A DNA stretch of 64,000 nucleotides from contig CAVYTB010000005.1 of the NCBI GenBank assembly GCA_963771295.1, forward strand, positions 124,001 to 188,000, in the 5' to 3' direction. Both the position numbers and the translations under genes were made by a program. This document shows, one piece after another, positions 18,640 to 28,859 of the stretch. Below the pieces are notes generated by a model. That model saw only the letters and a program-made list of their open reading frames with translations, did not search any database and was not told the DNA's origin. The stretch is from Acidiferrum sp963771295. Its GTDB lineage: Bacteria > Acidobacteriota > Terriglobia > Acidiferrales > UBA7541. Position 1 is the stretch's first letter; every line of letters begins with the position of its first letter.

Positions 18640-18951
18640 TTACCCTCTCATCTCATCGACTGCATCGGCATCCAGAGTTTTCTTCTTCTGGTAAAGCTGA
18701 AGTACCAAAGCAAGCCCAACGGAAACTTCCGCGGCGGCCATCGCCAGGATGAACAGGAACATCACCTGGCCATCGGCTTGCGCCCAGTGGGAACCCGCCA
18801 CGATGAAGGCCAGTCCGGCGGCGTTCAACATCACTTCAATCGCCATCAAGATAAAGATCAGGTTACGCCGAGCCAGAAGTCCGGCCAGCCCCAGCGCGAA
18901 CAGGATCGCCGCCAGCAGCAGCCCGTGCATCATCGGAATCTCGACCATCAT
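18640..18951 (-). CDS. nuoK: NADH-quinone oxidoreductase subunit K
   Basis: About 103 residues with three membrane helices and the conserved Glu-bearing FILMAIEVMLNAAGLAF segment. The start is one of two adjacent ATGs (18951 or 18948); the first overlaps the corrected nuoJ stop (TGATG). It is a core membrane subunit of complex I. Confidence 0.95.
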   Translation of the reverse strand: MMVEIPMMHGLLLAAILFALGLAGLLARRNLIFILMAIEVMLNAAGLAFIVAGSHWAQADGQVMFLFILAMAAAEVSVGLALVLQLYQKKKTLDADAVDEMRG

Positions 18952-19456
18952 CAGCCTCCCGTCTCCCGGAGCTTCCGCGCCCCAAGTGGTATGCCCCGAC
19001 CAACCCCGCCAGCAACAGGAACGACGCCAGTTCGACGCCGATTAGATACGGACCGTAAAGGGCAATCCCGACGTCTTTTGGGCTGCTCATTCCCGTCCCG
19101 CTCGCCCCGCCATTCCGGCGCCAAAGTACATAGAAGACTTCCGCTAGCAGCACCGCTGCAAGCAGGACCGGTCCTGCCCACACTCGACCGCGGAGCCAAT
19201 CTCTTTCGAGAGCAATCGATTGCGAGTCTAAATTCAGCATCATGACAACAAAAATAAAAAGCACCATGATCGCCCCCGCATAAATGATCACTTCGAGCGC
19301 GGCGATGAAGGGAGCACCCAGAACATAGAAAATTACCGCGATGGCCAACAATGAGACGATCAGATACAGCAGGGCATGCACCGCATGGAAGCGGGAGAGG
19401 GCGAGACCTGTCGCTATTACGGCGATCACAGCAGCGATATAAAAGAGGGGGACCAT
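18863..19456 (-). CDS. nuoJ: NADH-quinone oxidoreductase subunit J, 3' end probably frameshifted
   Basis: Five membrane helices, with the conserved EVIIYAGAIMVLFIFVVMML segment. As read, the frame runs 88 bases into nuoK and ends in a non-conserved Arg/Gly/Ala-rich tail. Adding one C to the CCCC run at 18980-18983 gives HLGARKLRETGG and a stop at 18951 touching the nuoK ATG, which is the usual arrangement. The tail is therefore probably an error. The start is taken at MVPLFYIAAV; an upstream Met at 19480 overlaps nuoI. Confidence 0.88.
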   Translation of the reverse strand: MVPLFYIAAVIAVIATGLALSRFHAVHALLYLIVSLLAIAVIFYVLGAPFIAALEVIIYAGAIMVLFIFVVMMLNLDSQSIALERDWLRGRVWAGPVLLAAVLLAEVFYVLWRRNGGASGTGMSSPKDVGIALYGPYLIGVELASFLLLAGLVGAYHLGRGSSGRREADDGRDSDDARAAAGGDPVRAGAGRTSGSA

Positions 19457-19463
19457 ATATTGA

Positions 19464-19982
19464 TTACGGCAAAAGACCATGCAAGTCGGTCGGAGCTGCT
19501 TCGTTTTCGGCCTGTCCTTTCTCTTTTCCCTCGATCTTCACGCCTGCAACTCGCCAGAAGTTGTAGCCTGGATATTTCCCCTGACCGTCAATCAACAGAT
19601 GCTCCTTCTCATACACCAGATTCGGACGATGGTATTCGGACATTTCAACGTCCGGGGTCAATTGGATCGCAAAAGTCGGGCACGCCTCTTCACAATAGCC
19701 GCAGAAGATGCAACGTGAGAAGTTGATCCGGAAAAATTCAGGATAGCGACGACCATGGCCATCCTCTGTCGCTTGGAGCGCAATGCAATCCACAGGACAC
19801 ACCACGGCGCACAAGTAGCAGGCAACGCAGCGCTCTTCCCCGTCAGGGTCTCGCGAGAGGATGATTCGCCCGCGGTAACGCGGCGCGAGATACGCTTTCT
19901 CTTCCGGATATTGCTTGGTGACTCGAGGTTGAAACGCATGCAGAAAAACGAGCCAGAGTGTTTTCAATATACTAATCATCAC
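19464..19982 (-). CDS. nuoI: NADH-quinone oxidoreductase subunit I
   Basis: 172 residues with two [4Fe-4S] motifs, CVACYLCAVVCPVDC and CIFCGYCEEACPTFA, which bind clusters N6a and N6b. It links the peripheral arm to the membrane arm of complex I and passes electrons towards NuoB. It lies between nuoH and nuoJ in the canonical order. Confidence 0.96.
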   Translation of the reverse strand: MMISILKTLWLVFLHAFQPRVTKQYPEEKAYLAPRYRGRIILSRDPDGEERCVACYLCAVVCPVDCIALQATEDGHGRRYPEFFRINFSRCIFCGYCEEACPTFAIQLTPDVEMSEYHRPNLVYEKEHLLIDGQGKYPGYNFWRVAGVKIEGKEKGQAENEAAPTDLHGLLP

Positions 19983-20048
19983 ATCGCTTCCTATCTCGAC
20001 CGTTCACGATTGTTTTCAGTCAGTCTCCGATAAGCTCGCTCCGCAGCC

Positions 20049-20999
20049 CTACCGCCGGATTATTACGATTGCCCCCGTTACCACCAGATTCGCGAGGGTG
20101 AGCGGCAGCAGTACCTTCCACCCCCAGGACATCAGCTGATCGAAGCGCGGCCTCGCTAGTGATGCCCGGAACAAAATGAACACGCAAATGAACAAGAATG
20201 TCTTGAGCAGGAACCAAATCACAGGGGGCAAAACAGGTCCCATCCATCCCCCGAAGAACAGCACCGCGATCATTGCCGAAATCAGGATGACACCGAGGTA
20301 CTCACCGACAAAAAACAGACCGAATTTCATGCCCGAATATTCAGAATGGAAACCAGCGACCAGTTCACTCTCGGCTTCCGGAAGATCGAAAGGCAACCGC
20401 CGCGTCTCCGCCACGCCAGCAATCAGAAAAAGAACGAATCCAAGAAATTGCGGGATAACAAACCACATGTGCCTTTGCGCCTCGACAATGTCCGTCAGGC
20501 GAAACGACCCGGCGAGCAGAACCGTCCCCATCAGCGAAAGACCCATGAATACTTCATAGCTGAGCATTTGCGCTGCCGCGCGGACTCCCCCGAGAAGGGA
20601 ATATTTGTTATTCGAGGCCCACCCGGCTAATACCACGCTATAGACTCCCAGTGATGACATCGCCAGAAAAAAGAGCAATCCTATATTGAGATCCGAGATG
20701 AGGATCCCAGGTGCAACGGGCAGTACCGCGAAGGACAAGAGTACCGTTACAAAGATGATGGCTGGAGCGATCACGAAAACGCCCTTGTCTGCAAATGGCG
20801 GGATCCAATCCTCTTTGAAAAAGATCTTGATCATATCTGCAACCACTTGCAGGAGACCAAACGGGCCGACACGGTTTGGGCCGTAGCGATCCTGCCACAG
20901 CGCCAACAACCGCCGTTCCAACCAAATCAATCCCGCAGCCGCCGTCAGTGCAACCATCAGAATTCCGACAACTGCGACGATGGGATGAGGACTCGTCAT
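20049..20999 (-). CDS. nuoH: NADH-quinone oxidoreductase subunit H
   Basis: 316 residues with about eight membrane helices. It has the quinone-site segments DRYGPNRVGPFGLLQVVAD and LPFDLPEAESELVAGFHSEYSG, both diagnostic of NuoH. It forms the quinone chamber of complex I with NuoB and NuoD. Its ATG overlaps the nuoG stop by four bases. Confidence 0.97.
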   Translation of the reverse strand: MTSPHPIVAVVGILMVALTAAAGLIWLERRLLALWQDRYGPNRVGPFGLLQVVADMIKIFFKEDWIPPFADKGVFVIAPAIIFVTVLLSFAVLPVAPGILISDLNIGLLFFLAMSSLGVYSVVLAGWASNNKYSLLGGVRAAAQMLSYEVFMGLSLMGTVLLAGSFRLTDIVEAQRHMWFVIPQFLGFVLFLIAGVAETRRLPFDLPEAESELVAGFHSEYSGMKFGLFFVGEYLGVILISAMIAVLFFGGWMGPVLPPVIWFLLKTFLFICVFILFRASLARPRFDQLMSWGWKVLLPLTLANLVVTGAIVIIRR

Positions 21000-23712
21000 G
21001 GTTTCCTCAAGATCTGAGCCCAGGCGGGAAGCTGTAAGCCTTCGAGAGAAGACAGCCCGACGGGAAGTACCGCAATCCCACGGGGTAAGCCAGTGACGAG
21101 TCGAACTTCCAAAGGATAGGTCTTACCCGCTAGACCCACATTCACCCCGTCTTTCGGCACCACTCCCAGGCGGTCTATATCCTCAGAACCTAGGCCAACA
21201 TAGGGTGCGGGCACGAGTTCAGCCACCGCCGGCGCACACTGACTCAATTCCTCGGAGCCGAAGATGTGATGGGAAGGCAATATCAGCCAATGGTCCTCAC
21301 GAACTGTTAGCGGGTTTGGAACTCCGTGAAAATACTCTGCCGGATGATCCTTCATGGGTTCGAAAAGTCGCGCACCCGCATCCCCGCCACGGAGAGCTCC
21401 GGCAACCTCTGTTTGAAACTTGTTCACTGCCTGGATCGAATTCCAGCCGGGTGTCCAGAAGAATGGAATCAAAGAAGAAGGAGGCTGGCCGGGATTCCCC
21501 TCCATGGAGAAGGAAAGCGCTGAATCGGGATCATCCGGTGGTTTCGGTTCGTGCACGCTGATATTGGCGAGCATGGATGTGCGCCCACTGTAACGGTGCG
21601 GCTCCCGCGGGATTCTTTCCTCTGATATCCGAAAATCGGCCGCAGGGGCTGCCTGCCGAATCTTCGACAATAGAGACGACTCCATCGAGATAGCTGTCAA
21701 AACATCATCCAGCTTCAGCCAGGTGTTGGTTTCGGATCTACCAGCCTCGATCATCCCGTCTCGGAGCCATCTCCAGCTTTCCTGAACCTCACAATCCGGA
21801 TCGAAGACCTGGAAGAACCGCTGTGCCCGCCCTTCGCTGTTGACAAATGTGCCGTCAGATTCGGCGACACTTCCAACCGGTAAAAACAGCTCAGCCTTCT
21901 CGGTCGTCCTATTCGTAGAATGGTCGAGCACCACAACATGTTTGGCACCGGCGAAGAATTCATCGACCTCGCTTTCCGGCAAGCGGCGATACAGCTCATT
22001 CTCGAGGACAACGACCGTGTCCGCCTTTCCTTCCCGGACCGCTTGAAACGCCTCAGGGAGAGTGCCCCCGCCGAGAAGCGCCAATCCCAGGCTGTTGCAT
22101 TCGGGCACAACGAGTGCCATCGCTGCCCCGTTCCCTAATTTGCATAGAGCCCGCGAAATATTCGCGGCCGCCTTCGAGCATTGTTTCGTCGTTGGAGGAA
22201 ATGCCGGAAACGACAAGTGGCCGTGTGGCTTCCCGGAGCGATTTGGCAATCCTCTCTGCCAGCAATTTCATTCCTGAAGTCAAACTGGGCACGTACGGCG
22301 CTTCCGGGTCGAGAGCATGGGCCACGGCGAACCCGAGCCGCGAAAGATCACTGGGAGCCCCCCGAAATGTTTCGGTCGCAACCTCATCCAACTTGGTCGA
22401 TGTCGGTGTCGCTATGAACAGGGGACCCTTTTGACCCTGTAACGCCTCGCGGACCGCGTGGTCGTTCCACGCGGGGATTTTCAATTTTGCCGAGCCCTCG
22501 ATCGGTTTCTGCCGAATCGATTGCCGCAGGCTCAAGGCCATTCGTGGTGCGGTGTTGGTGACATCTTCGCCTAGGATGAACACGGCATCGCAAAGCTCCA
22601 CATCGCGCAGGGAGGCCGACCGGGCCGGGCTCGATCGCAGGATCTCTATGGCTTTCTTTAACAATCGTGATTCCACCCGGTGCGAACCCTGCAAAAAATT
22701 GCTCCGGACCTACAATCGTCGCGCAAGGCGAAGTTAGCCTCAACAGAAGCTCGTGGCGAACCTATGCCGATCGCCTTCGCCCCGGGAGCCAACAGTTTGC
22801 CAAGTCGTCCGGCCGCCTCGGCTTTTGTACTTCTGTCCAGCGTTCCTCCTCGGCGGATCAGCGGCGCGCGTAAACGCCTTTCACTGTTCACAAACTCGTA
22901 GCCGAAGCGGCCGCGATCGCACAGAAAATAACCGTTGACCTCCCCGTTGTAGCGATTCACGACCCGCCGCAACAAACCATAACGTTCCGCCAGGGTCGTG
23001 TTGCATCCGAGTCCACAGTGGACGCAGACGGAGGGCGCCATCTGCAGGTCCCATTTGCGGGTGTAGTGATGCTTCAACGTCTTGTCCGTGAAAACGCCAG
23101 TTGGGCACACCTCCACAAGATTCCCGCGAACTCGTTCTCCAAAACACCATCCTTCTGCCTTCCGAAATACACGGTGTTGCGAATACCAAAAGCGTCAAAG
23201 TCTTTTCCTCCCGCATACTCCCGGTAGAAACGCACACACCGGTAACACTGGATACAGCGGTTCATTTCGTGATTGAGGAAAGGCCCCAAATATTGGTTTT
23301 GGAATGTGCGCTTCGGAAAGGAATAGCTGCGATAGTTGTGACCGGTCATTACGGTCATATCCTGGAGGTGGCACTCTCCTCCCTCGTCGCAGACCGGGCA
23401 ATCGTGCGGGTGGCTCTGCATCAATCCCTGGATGATCCCGGCGCGAAATTCCTTTGCTTCCGGATCTTCAATCGAGACCCGCATGTCTTTGACCACCGGG
23501 GTCATGCAAGACATCATGAGGCGTCCCTTGGTGTCCCTTTCACCCGCGAACACCTTCACAGCACACTGCCGGCATGCGCCCACCGAGCCCATCGCGGGAT
23601 GCCAGCAGAAGTAAGGAAGGTCGAGACCCAGGGAAAGACACACTTCGAGAACGTTCCGATCCACGGGCACTTCATGCGCGACATCGTCTATGTAGATTTT
23701 CGTCAGGCCCAT
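20996..23712 (-). pseudogene. nuoG: NADH-quinone oxidoreductase subunit G, broken by about four frameshifts
   Basis: The Fe-S-rich electron-transfer subunit of complex I. Pieces in order: 23712-23074 ([2Fe-2S] GACRQCAVKVF and HPHDCPVCDEGGECHLQD); 23116-22658 (EVCPTGVFTDK and SVCVHCGLGCN); 22694-22053; and 22249-20996 (molybdopterin-fold domain, SVAESDGTFVNSEGRAQRF). Each junction is restored by a one-base change: CCC to CCCC near 23124, an extra G near 22729, an extra base near 22689, and GG to G near 22171. Restored sequences such as NLVEVCPTG, IVGPEQFFAGSHRVE and MLEAAANISRAL read as family-like. All cluster cysteines are intact, so errors in the sequence are more likely than real inactivation of an otherwise complete operon. 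Confidence 0.9.
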
Positions 23713-23715
23713 CTT

Positions 23716-24993
23716 CTAACTCCAAGGACAGTGCTTTTCCTGGATGTGCCTCTCGAAATCACCACGGAAATATTGCAAAGCACTCCGCAGCGGCTCGGCG
23801 GCACCTGGCGCCAACGCGCAGAAGGTATTCCCGGGCGCGAGGAACCGAATTTGAAACTCCAGTTGCTTCAAAAACTCCAGTTTTCCCTGTCCCCTTTCCA
23901 TGGCTTCCAGCATTTGGGCGACCCAGGAAAGACCGCTCCAACATGGCGTGCACCAGCCACACGATTCCTGCGCGAAAAATCGTTCCAGGTTTCGGCACAT
24001 TCCCACTGGGCAGGTTTTGTCGTCGAGCACAATCATCGTTCCGGTTCCAAGGCGGCTACCCGCCTTCTGCACTTCATCAAAGTCCATTTTCGTATCGAGG
24101 TGCTGCTCAACCAGGAAATCCGTCGAAGCCCCTCCGGGCAGGACACCGCGGAATTTGACGCCATCTCGCATCCCGCCGGCATGCTCCTCGAGAATTTCGC
24201 GGATCGTCGTTCCCATGGGAAGTTCCCACAGACCAGGTCGATTGACTTTCCCGCTCACTCCGTAGAGTTTTGTTCCGCCATTCGGCGTGTGACTGAGCTT
24301 TTTGAACCACTCGGGACCGTTCGCAAGGATGTGTGGCAAGTTACAGAGGGTCTCGACGTTCTGCACAATCGTCGGCTTGCCCCAGAGGCCCGAAACTTGT
24401 GGAAATGGCGGCTTCGCGCGCGGGTTTGCGCGCTTCCCCTCCAGGGCATTCAATAGACCGGTTTCTTCACCACACATGTACCGGCCAGCGCTGACGTGGA
24501 GGTACATCTCAAGACATTTTTCGGAACCGAAAATCCCTTTTCCCAGATAGTGGGCTTCGTAGGCTTCCCTGAGCGCTCTCTCGATTCGCTTTGCGGAAAG
24601 CGTGTATTCACCGCGAAGAAAGATATAACCCACATCCGCTTCAATCGCGTGTGCAGCAATGATCATTCCTTCGATGAGCTGATGTGGATCGGCTTCCATG
24701 AGCAATCGATCCTTGAATGACCCCGGCTCCATTTCATCGCCGTTTGCAACGAGATACTTCGGATGCGGAGCATCCTTCCCGAGTGGCACGAAGCTCCACT
24801 TCACACCGGTGGGGAAGCCTGCGCCGCCACGCCCCCGTAAATTGGATTCCTTCACCATGTCAACGACTTCCGCGGGCGTCATCTTCAGGGCCTTCCGGGT
24901 CCCTTGGTAGCCGCCTGCCGCCTCATATGCTTTCAAATCCGGCGGTATTCGATCAGGCCGGATATTCTTCGTGAGTGGAGTCTCGCGGGGCAT
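23716..24993 (-). CDS. nuoF: NADH-quinone oxidoreductase subunit F
   Basis: 425 residues. GRGGAGFPTGVKWSF forms the FMN/NADH site, a second glycine-rich GAGRYMCGEET-like segment (SAGRYMCGEETGLLNALEG) follows, and CGWCTPC plus a later Cys (NTFCALAPGA) bind cluster N3. It is the NADH-oxidising subunit of complex I, with NuoE and NuoG. It is three bases from nuoE. Confidence 0.97.
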   Translation of the reverse strand: MPRETPLTKNIRPDRIPPDLKAYEAAGGYQGTRKALKMTPAEVVDMVKESNLRGRGGAGFPTGVKWSFVPLGKDAPHPKYLVANGDEMEPGSFKDRLLMEADPHQLIEGMIIAAHAIEADVGYIFLRGEYTLSAKRIERALREAYEAHYLGKGIFGSEKCLEMYLHVSAGRYMCGEETGLLNALEGKRANPRAKPPFPQVSGLWGKPTIVQNVETLCNLPHILANGPEWFKKLSHTPNGGTKLYGVSGKVNRPGLWELPMGTTIREILEEHAGGMRDGVKFRGVLPGGASTDFLVEQHLDTKMDFDEVQKAGSRLGTGTMIVLDDKTCPVGMCRNLERFFAQESCGWCTPCWSGLSWVAQMLEAMERGQGKLEFLKQLEFQIRFLAPGNTFCALAPGAAEPLRSALQYFRGDFERHIQEKHCPWS

Positions 24994-24995
24994 GA

Positions 24996-25484
24996 TTACT
25001 TTTGTTGCTCCAAGAGGGAGTCAATTTTCTGCGGATCCAAATCCTCGTGCAGCTCCCAATTCATCATCATCACGGGAGCATGATCACACGCTCCCAGGCA
25101 TACGATGGGCAGGAGCGTGAACCGGCCATCGGGCGTGGTACCGCCAGGATCAACGCCAAGTCTTTGACGTAGATGATCACGCACTCGATCGCAGCCCATG
25201 ATCCAGCAGCTGACGCTGTCGCAAAACATGATCACGTTCCGGCCGACAGGCTTGCGAAAGATCAAGTTATAAAACGTGGCCACACCATCCAGTTCAGCGG
25301 GTGACAGCTCCAGCAGTTCGGCAATATCCCGCACGTTCTCGTCCGAGACCCAGCCTCGGTGCCGCTGCACGATCTTCATGGCGTCGATGCAAACTGCCCT
25401 TTTGTCTGGATAACGAGGTAGTTCCGCTTCAATTTGCTGTCGTTCTTCCTTTGTCAACACTGTCGGCGTCTCCTCATCGGTCAA
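24996..25484 (-). CDS. nuoE: NADH-quinone oxidoreductase subunit E
   Basis: 162 residues of the thioredoxin-like [2Fe-2S] subunit. Cluster ligands lie in FCDSVSCWIMGC and VCLGACDHAPVMM. It works with NuoF in the NADH module. It overlaps the nuoCD end by 11 bases. Confidence 0.96.
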   Translation of the reverse strand: MTDEETPTVLTKEERQQIEAELPRYPDKRAVCIDAMKIVQRHRGWVSDENVRDIAELLELSPAELDGVATFYNLIFRKPVGRNVIMFCDSVSCWIMGCDRVRDHLRQRLGVDPGGTTPDGRFTLLPIVCLGACDHAPVMMMNWELHEDLDPQKIDSLLEQQK

Positions 25485-27222
25485 TGTCCGCCAAAACGTA
25501 ATCGAGGCTCCCCAAGATCGCGAGCAGATCCGGCACCATCAGTCCGCGGCAAGGCAGCGGAAGTGTCTGTATGTGGGCAAAGGAAGGTGTGCGAATTCGT
25601 GTCCGGTAGGAAGTGGTGCCGCCGTCACTCACAAGGTAGTAGCCGTTGTTGCCCTTGGTCGCCTCGATCGCGCCCAGTGCTTCGCCAGGGGGCACGACGG
25701 GGCCCCAGCTCACACTCAGGAAATGTGTGATCAAAGTCTCGATGTCGTGCATGGTCCGTTCCTTGAGCGGCGGCGTCCCCAGCTCATCGAGTGATCGGTA
25801 AGGCCCGCCGGGCATGTTCTTGATGCACTGATCGATAATTCTCAAGCTTTGCCGCATTTCCTCGACGCGGACCAGCGCGCGATCGTAACAATCCCCATGG
25901 TGCCCAACCGGAATGTCGAACTCGAACTGCTCATAACTCGAGTACGGCTGCTTCTTCCGCAAGTCCCACGAAGTGCCGCATGCGCGCAAGTTCGGACCCG
26001 TTATTCCCCAGTCGATCGCTTCCTCAGACGTGTACACGCCAATTCCACAGGTGCGCGCCTTGAAGATGCGGTTCTGGAGGACTTCTCGATCGTATTCCTT
26101 CAAACGCGGCGGGAAATATTCCAGGAAGTCTCGAAATAGTTTTTCCCAGCCTCGGGGAAGATCCTGCGCCACGCCACCGATACGGAACCAATTCGGATGC
26201 ATTCGAGCGCCGCAAATGGCCTCGATTAAGGAAAAAGCCCGTTCTCGATCGTTGAAGGTGTAGAACACGGGTGACATCTGCCCGAGGTCCTGAGCAAACG
26301 TTCCATACCATACGAGGTGGCTGATAATGCGAAACAGCTCAGCCAGCATCACCCGGATCATCTGCGCTCGCGGAGGAACGGTTATCCCGGCCAGTTTCTC
26401 AACCCCGATCAGATACGCCAGGTTGTTCATAACGCCACCGAGATAGTCGATGCGGTCCGTGTAAGGAATATAGGTATGCCAGCTTTGGCGTTCGCCCATC
26501 TTTTCGGCGCCACGATGGTGAAAACCAATCTCCGGCACCAAATCCACGATTTCCTCACCGTCTAGCTGGAGAACAATACGCAGAACTCCGTGCGTGCCCG
26601 GGTGCTGAGGGCCAACATTGAGGAAAATGAAATCCGTATCAGCGCTGCTGCGCTCCATGCCCCATTCTTCCGGGCGAAAGCGCAGTGCTTCTTGTTCTGC
26701 GTCTTCCTTTTCATCTGGCAGTTCGAACGGGCCCATTTCCGTTGCACGCGCTGGATGTTCCTTGCGAAGTGGGTGGCCGATCCAGGTTTTCGGCATGATG
26801 AGCCGGGTCAAGTGCGGGTGGCCCTCCACTACAATCCCGAACATGTCCCAGAGTTCACGCTCATACCAATTCGCGGATGGCCAGATGTGGGTAATCGTGG
26901 GAATGCGCAGACTGCTCGAAAACAACGGCACTTTGATGCGAAGGTATTCGTTCCGTTCCAAGGAAAGCAGGTGATAAACAACCGTAAAGTCGCTCTTAGG
27001 CTGTCCTTCGCGATGCACCCGATTTCTCTCGTCAATTCCCGTCAGATCGTAAAGCATCGCGTAGGGCCGCCCGGCAAGGTGTTTCAAATATTTAAGCACA
27101 ATGCCAATTCTGTCTGAGCCCGTCCAAAACGTAGGAATTTTGTCAACGGTTGTTTGGCCGAAGATCGCTTCGCCGCCAAACTTCTCTACCAGTTCGTCGA
27201 GAATTGTCGTTTCTGCAATCAT
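25474..27222 (-). CDS. nuoCD: NADH-quinone oxidoreductase fused subunits C and D
   Basis: 582 residues. The N-terminal NuoC (30-kDa) domain (about 1-180) has the ERELWDMFGIVVEGHPHLTRLIMP signature. The C-terminal NuoD (49-kDa) domain (about 200-582) has NVGPQHPGTHGVLR, GFHHRGAEKMGE and the C-terminal DPVMGEVDR-like end LGSLDYVLADIDR. The fusion is in frame and known from several phyla. NuoD forms the quinone-reducing site with NuoB. Confidence 0.96.
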   Translation of the reverse strand: MIAETTILDELVEKFGGEAIFGQTTVDKIPTFWTGSDRIGIVLKYLKHLAGRPYAMLYDLTGIDERNRVHREGQPKSDFTVVYHLLSLERNEYLRIKVPLFSSSLRIPTITHIWPSANWYERELWDMFGIVVEGHPHLTRLIMPKTWIGHPLRKEHPARATEMGPFELPDEKEDAEQEALRFRPEEWGMERSSADTDFIFLNVGPQHPGTHGVLRIVLQLDGEEIVDLVPEIGFHHRGAEKMGERQSWHTYIPYTDRIDYLGGVMNNLAYLIGVEKLAGITVPPRAQMIRVMLAELFRIISHLVWYGTFAQDLGQMSPVFYTFNDRERAFSLIEAICGARMHPNWFRIGGVAQDLPRGWEKLFRDFLEYFPPRLKEYDREVLQNRIFKARTCGIGVYTSEEAIDWGITGPNLRACGTSWDLRKKQPYSSYEQFEFDIPVGHHGDCYDRALVRVEEMRQSLRIIDQCIKNMPGGPYRSLDELGTPPLKERTMHDIETLITHFLSVSWGPVVPPGEALGAIEATKGNNGYYLVSDGGTTSYRTRIRTPSFAHIQTLPLPCRGLMVPDLLAILGSLDYVLADIDR

Positions 27223-27235
27223 GTAGCTTCGACCC

Positions 27236-27877
27236 TCACACCTCGTCAGGAGGCCTGAGCGCTGTGACCCCTCGCCGCTCGATCTGTTTCAAATCCCGAA
27301 GGGATGGCATTGGCGCTCGCTCGGTCTCTTGCGATCCAACGACCCAACTCAAAGGACGCCGCTCTGTCCCTACCGCCTTCTGCAGTAAAGTCAGGCCTTC
27401 TAGAAAAGCATCTGGTCTTGGCGGACAGCCCGGCACGTAGACGTCAACCGGAAGAAACTTGTCTACCCCCTGCACAACGCTGTAGATGTCGTACATGCCG
27501 CCCGAGTTTGCGCAGGAACCCATCGATATAACCCAGCGGGGCTCCATCATCTGCTCGTAGAGCCGCTGGACGATCGGCGCCATCTTGATAAAAACGGTTC
27601 CAGCAACCACCATGAGATCAGCTTCGCGCGGAGTCCCGCGGATCACCTCTGCACCAAACCGCGCGACGTCGTACTTGCTGGTAATGCTTGTTGCCAATTC
27701 CACAAAGCAGCAGGAAAGACCAAAGTTAAAAGGCCATATGGAATTCTTCCGTCCCCATGCCACGAGATCCTGAAGACGCGACAATAATAATGTCCGCCGG
27801 ACCGCATCCTCGAATGGTCCCGTATCGTGATCGGCCGGACCCTTTCTGGCACCCGGTTTCGTCATGCTCCAGTTCAT
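27236..27877 (-). CDS. nuoB: NADH-quinone oxidoreductase subunit B
   Basis: About 213 residues from MNWSMTKPG, which overlaps the nuoA stop by four bases; an upstream start at 28033 would only add nuoA sequence in another frame. The cluster N2 ligands are present: tandem Cys in GLSCCFVELA, GSCANSGG, and PGCPPRPDAF. It is the last electron carrier before quinone in complex I. The C-terminal tail of about 50 residues is longer than in minimal homologues. Confidence 0.96.
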   Translation of the reverse strand: MNWSMTKPGARKGPADHDTGPFEDAVRRTLLLSRLQDLVAWGRKNSIWPFNFGLSCCFVELATSITSKYDVARFGAEVIRGTPREADLMVVAGTVFIKMAPIVQRLYEQMMEPRWVISMGSCANSGGMYDIYSVVQGVDKFLPVDVYVPGCPPRPDAFLEGLTLLQKAVGTERRPLSWVVGSQETERAPMPSLRDLKQIERRGVTALRPPDEV

Positions 27878-28269
27878 TTTTTGACCCTTCCCGAAGGCAT
27901 ACGCCGATGGACCGGCGCCCAATCCAGCGCTCCCATCCGCCACAGATAGGCAAGAGCAGCCAGGAGAACACCGATGAAGATCACAATCTCGATGTAACCC
28001 GCCCAGCCAAGATCGCGGCCAACAACCGCCCAAGCAAAAATAAAAGCCGTTTCGAGGTCGAATATGACAAAAAACATGGCTAGAAGATAGAACTTGGATG
28101 AGAGACGGACTCGCGCCGACCCCTCCGACACAATCCCTGCCTCATACGGGGATCCTGTAGAACGGTCCTTGTGCCTTTGTCCGAGCACATAGGACACAAT
28201 CAGCATTCCCACTACGATGAGCAGGACCAAGATGCAGTAGATCCCCAACGGCCAGAGAATCGGACTCAC
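27874..28269 (-). CDS. nuoA: NADH-quinone oxidoreductase subunit A
   Basis: 131 residues with three membrane helices and the conserved SPYEAGIVSEG and FFVIFDLETAFIFAWAV segments (acidic residues near the quinone channel). It is the first gene of the nuo operon. The cupin gene lies 33 bases upstream, so the nuo promoter may be shared or lie within it. Confidence 0.96.
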   Translation of the reverse strand: MSPILWPLGIYCILVLLIVVGMLIVSYVLGQRHKDRSTGSPYEAGIVSEGSARVRLSSKFYLLAMFFVIFDLETAFIFAWAVVGRDLGWAGYIEIVIFIGVLLAALAYLWRMGALDWAPVHRRMPSGRVKK

Positions 28270-28302
28270 TCCTCACTCCTCAGGAAATGCGGGCGTTTTC
28301 GC

Positions 28303-28722
28303 TCAATATTCTTTCAAATGCCTTTCACCCTCTTCTGGCCAAACGATGGTTAACATAAAGGTGCTGTCTTCCAGGGCCTTCACGTCATGAGCAAGCGCGC
28401 GGTCAAGCGCCAAAAGATGTCCTGTGGGCAGATCAAACACCTTGTCCTGCACGTGCATCTGAATATGGCCGGAAAGAGTTTGTACCGAAATGCGGCCCGT
28501 CGCTTTGTGTTCATGAAGTAAGGCGTTGGCTTCGAGCACGACCAGGACGATTCGGAAATCCTCGTTCTTAACGAGCGTCTTGGAGTTTCGCCCGCCCTGC
28601 CAGGCCTCTTCTTCGCGTAATCGCTTTACCTCGGCGTTCAGATCGAAGGTAAGCATCGGGTTTCCGAGCGGGCCGGGCGGCCGGATCGCGCCGGTAGGCG
28701 CACGCTTTGCTGTGTTCGTCAC
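28303..28722 (-). CDS. Cupin-fold protein
   Basis: About 139 residues. The double-stranded beta-helix core shows NALLHEHKATGRISVQTLSGHIQMHV and LPTGHLLALDRALAHDVKALEDSTFMLTI, with two His in the first motif and one in the second. The preferred start is a GTG preceded by AAGGAGGAGG; a longer TTG start at 28761 is possible. It lies directly upstream of nuoA. The substrate is unknown; such short cupins often bind a metal or a small ligand. Confidence 0.82.
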   Translation of the reverse strand: MTNTAKRAPTGAIRPPGPLGNPMLTFDLNAEVKRLREEEAWQGGRNSKTLVKNEDFRIVLVVLEANALLHEHKATGRISVQTLSGHIQMHVQDKVFDLPTGHLLALDRALAHDVKALEDSTFMLTIVWPEEGERHLKEY

Positions 28723-28859
28723 GTCCTCCTCCTTCAAGTCAGAATCTTCGTGCGATTTCAAAGATTAAACTTCGGTGGTCCACGCGACTCTCAATTCTTC
28801 GCTGCATGTGAACGGGTTCTCGATGGAACTCATCAGGCTGCCTCTTTTTTTTGGCGAAT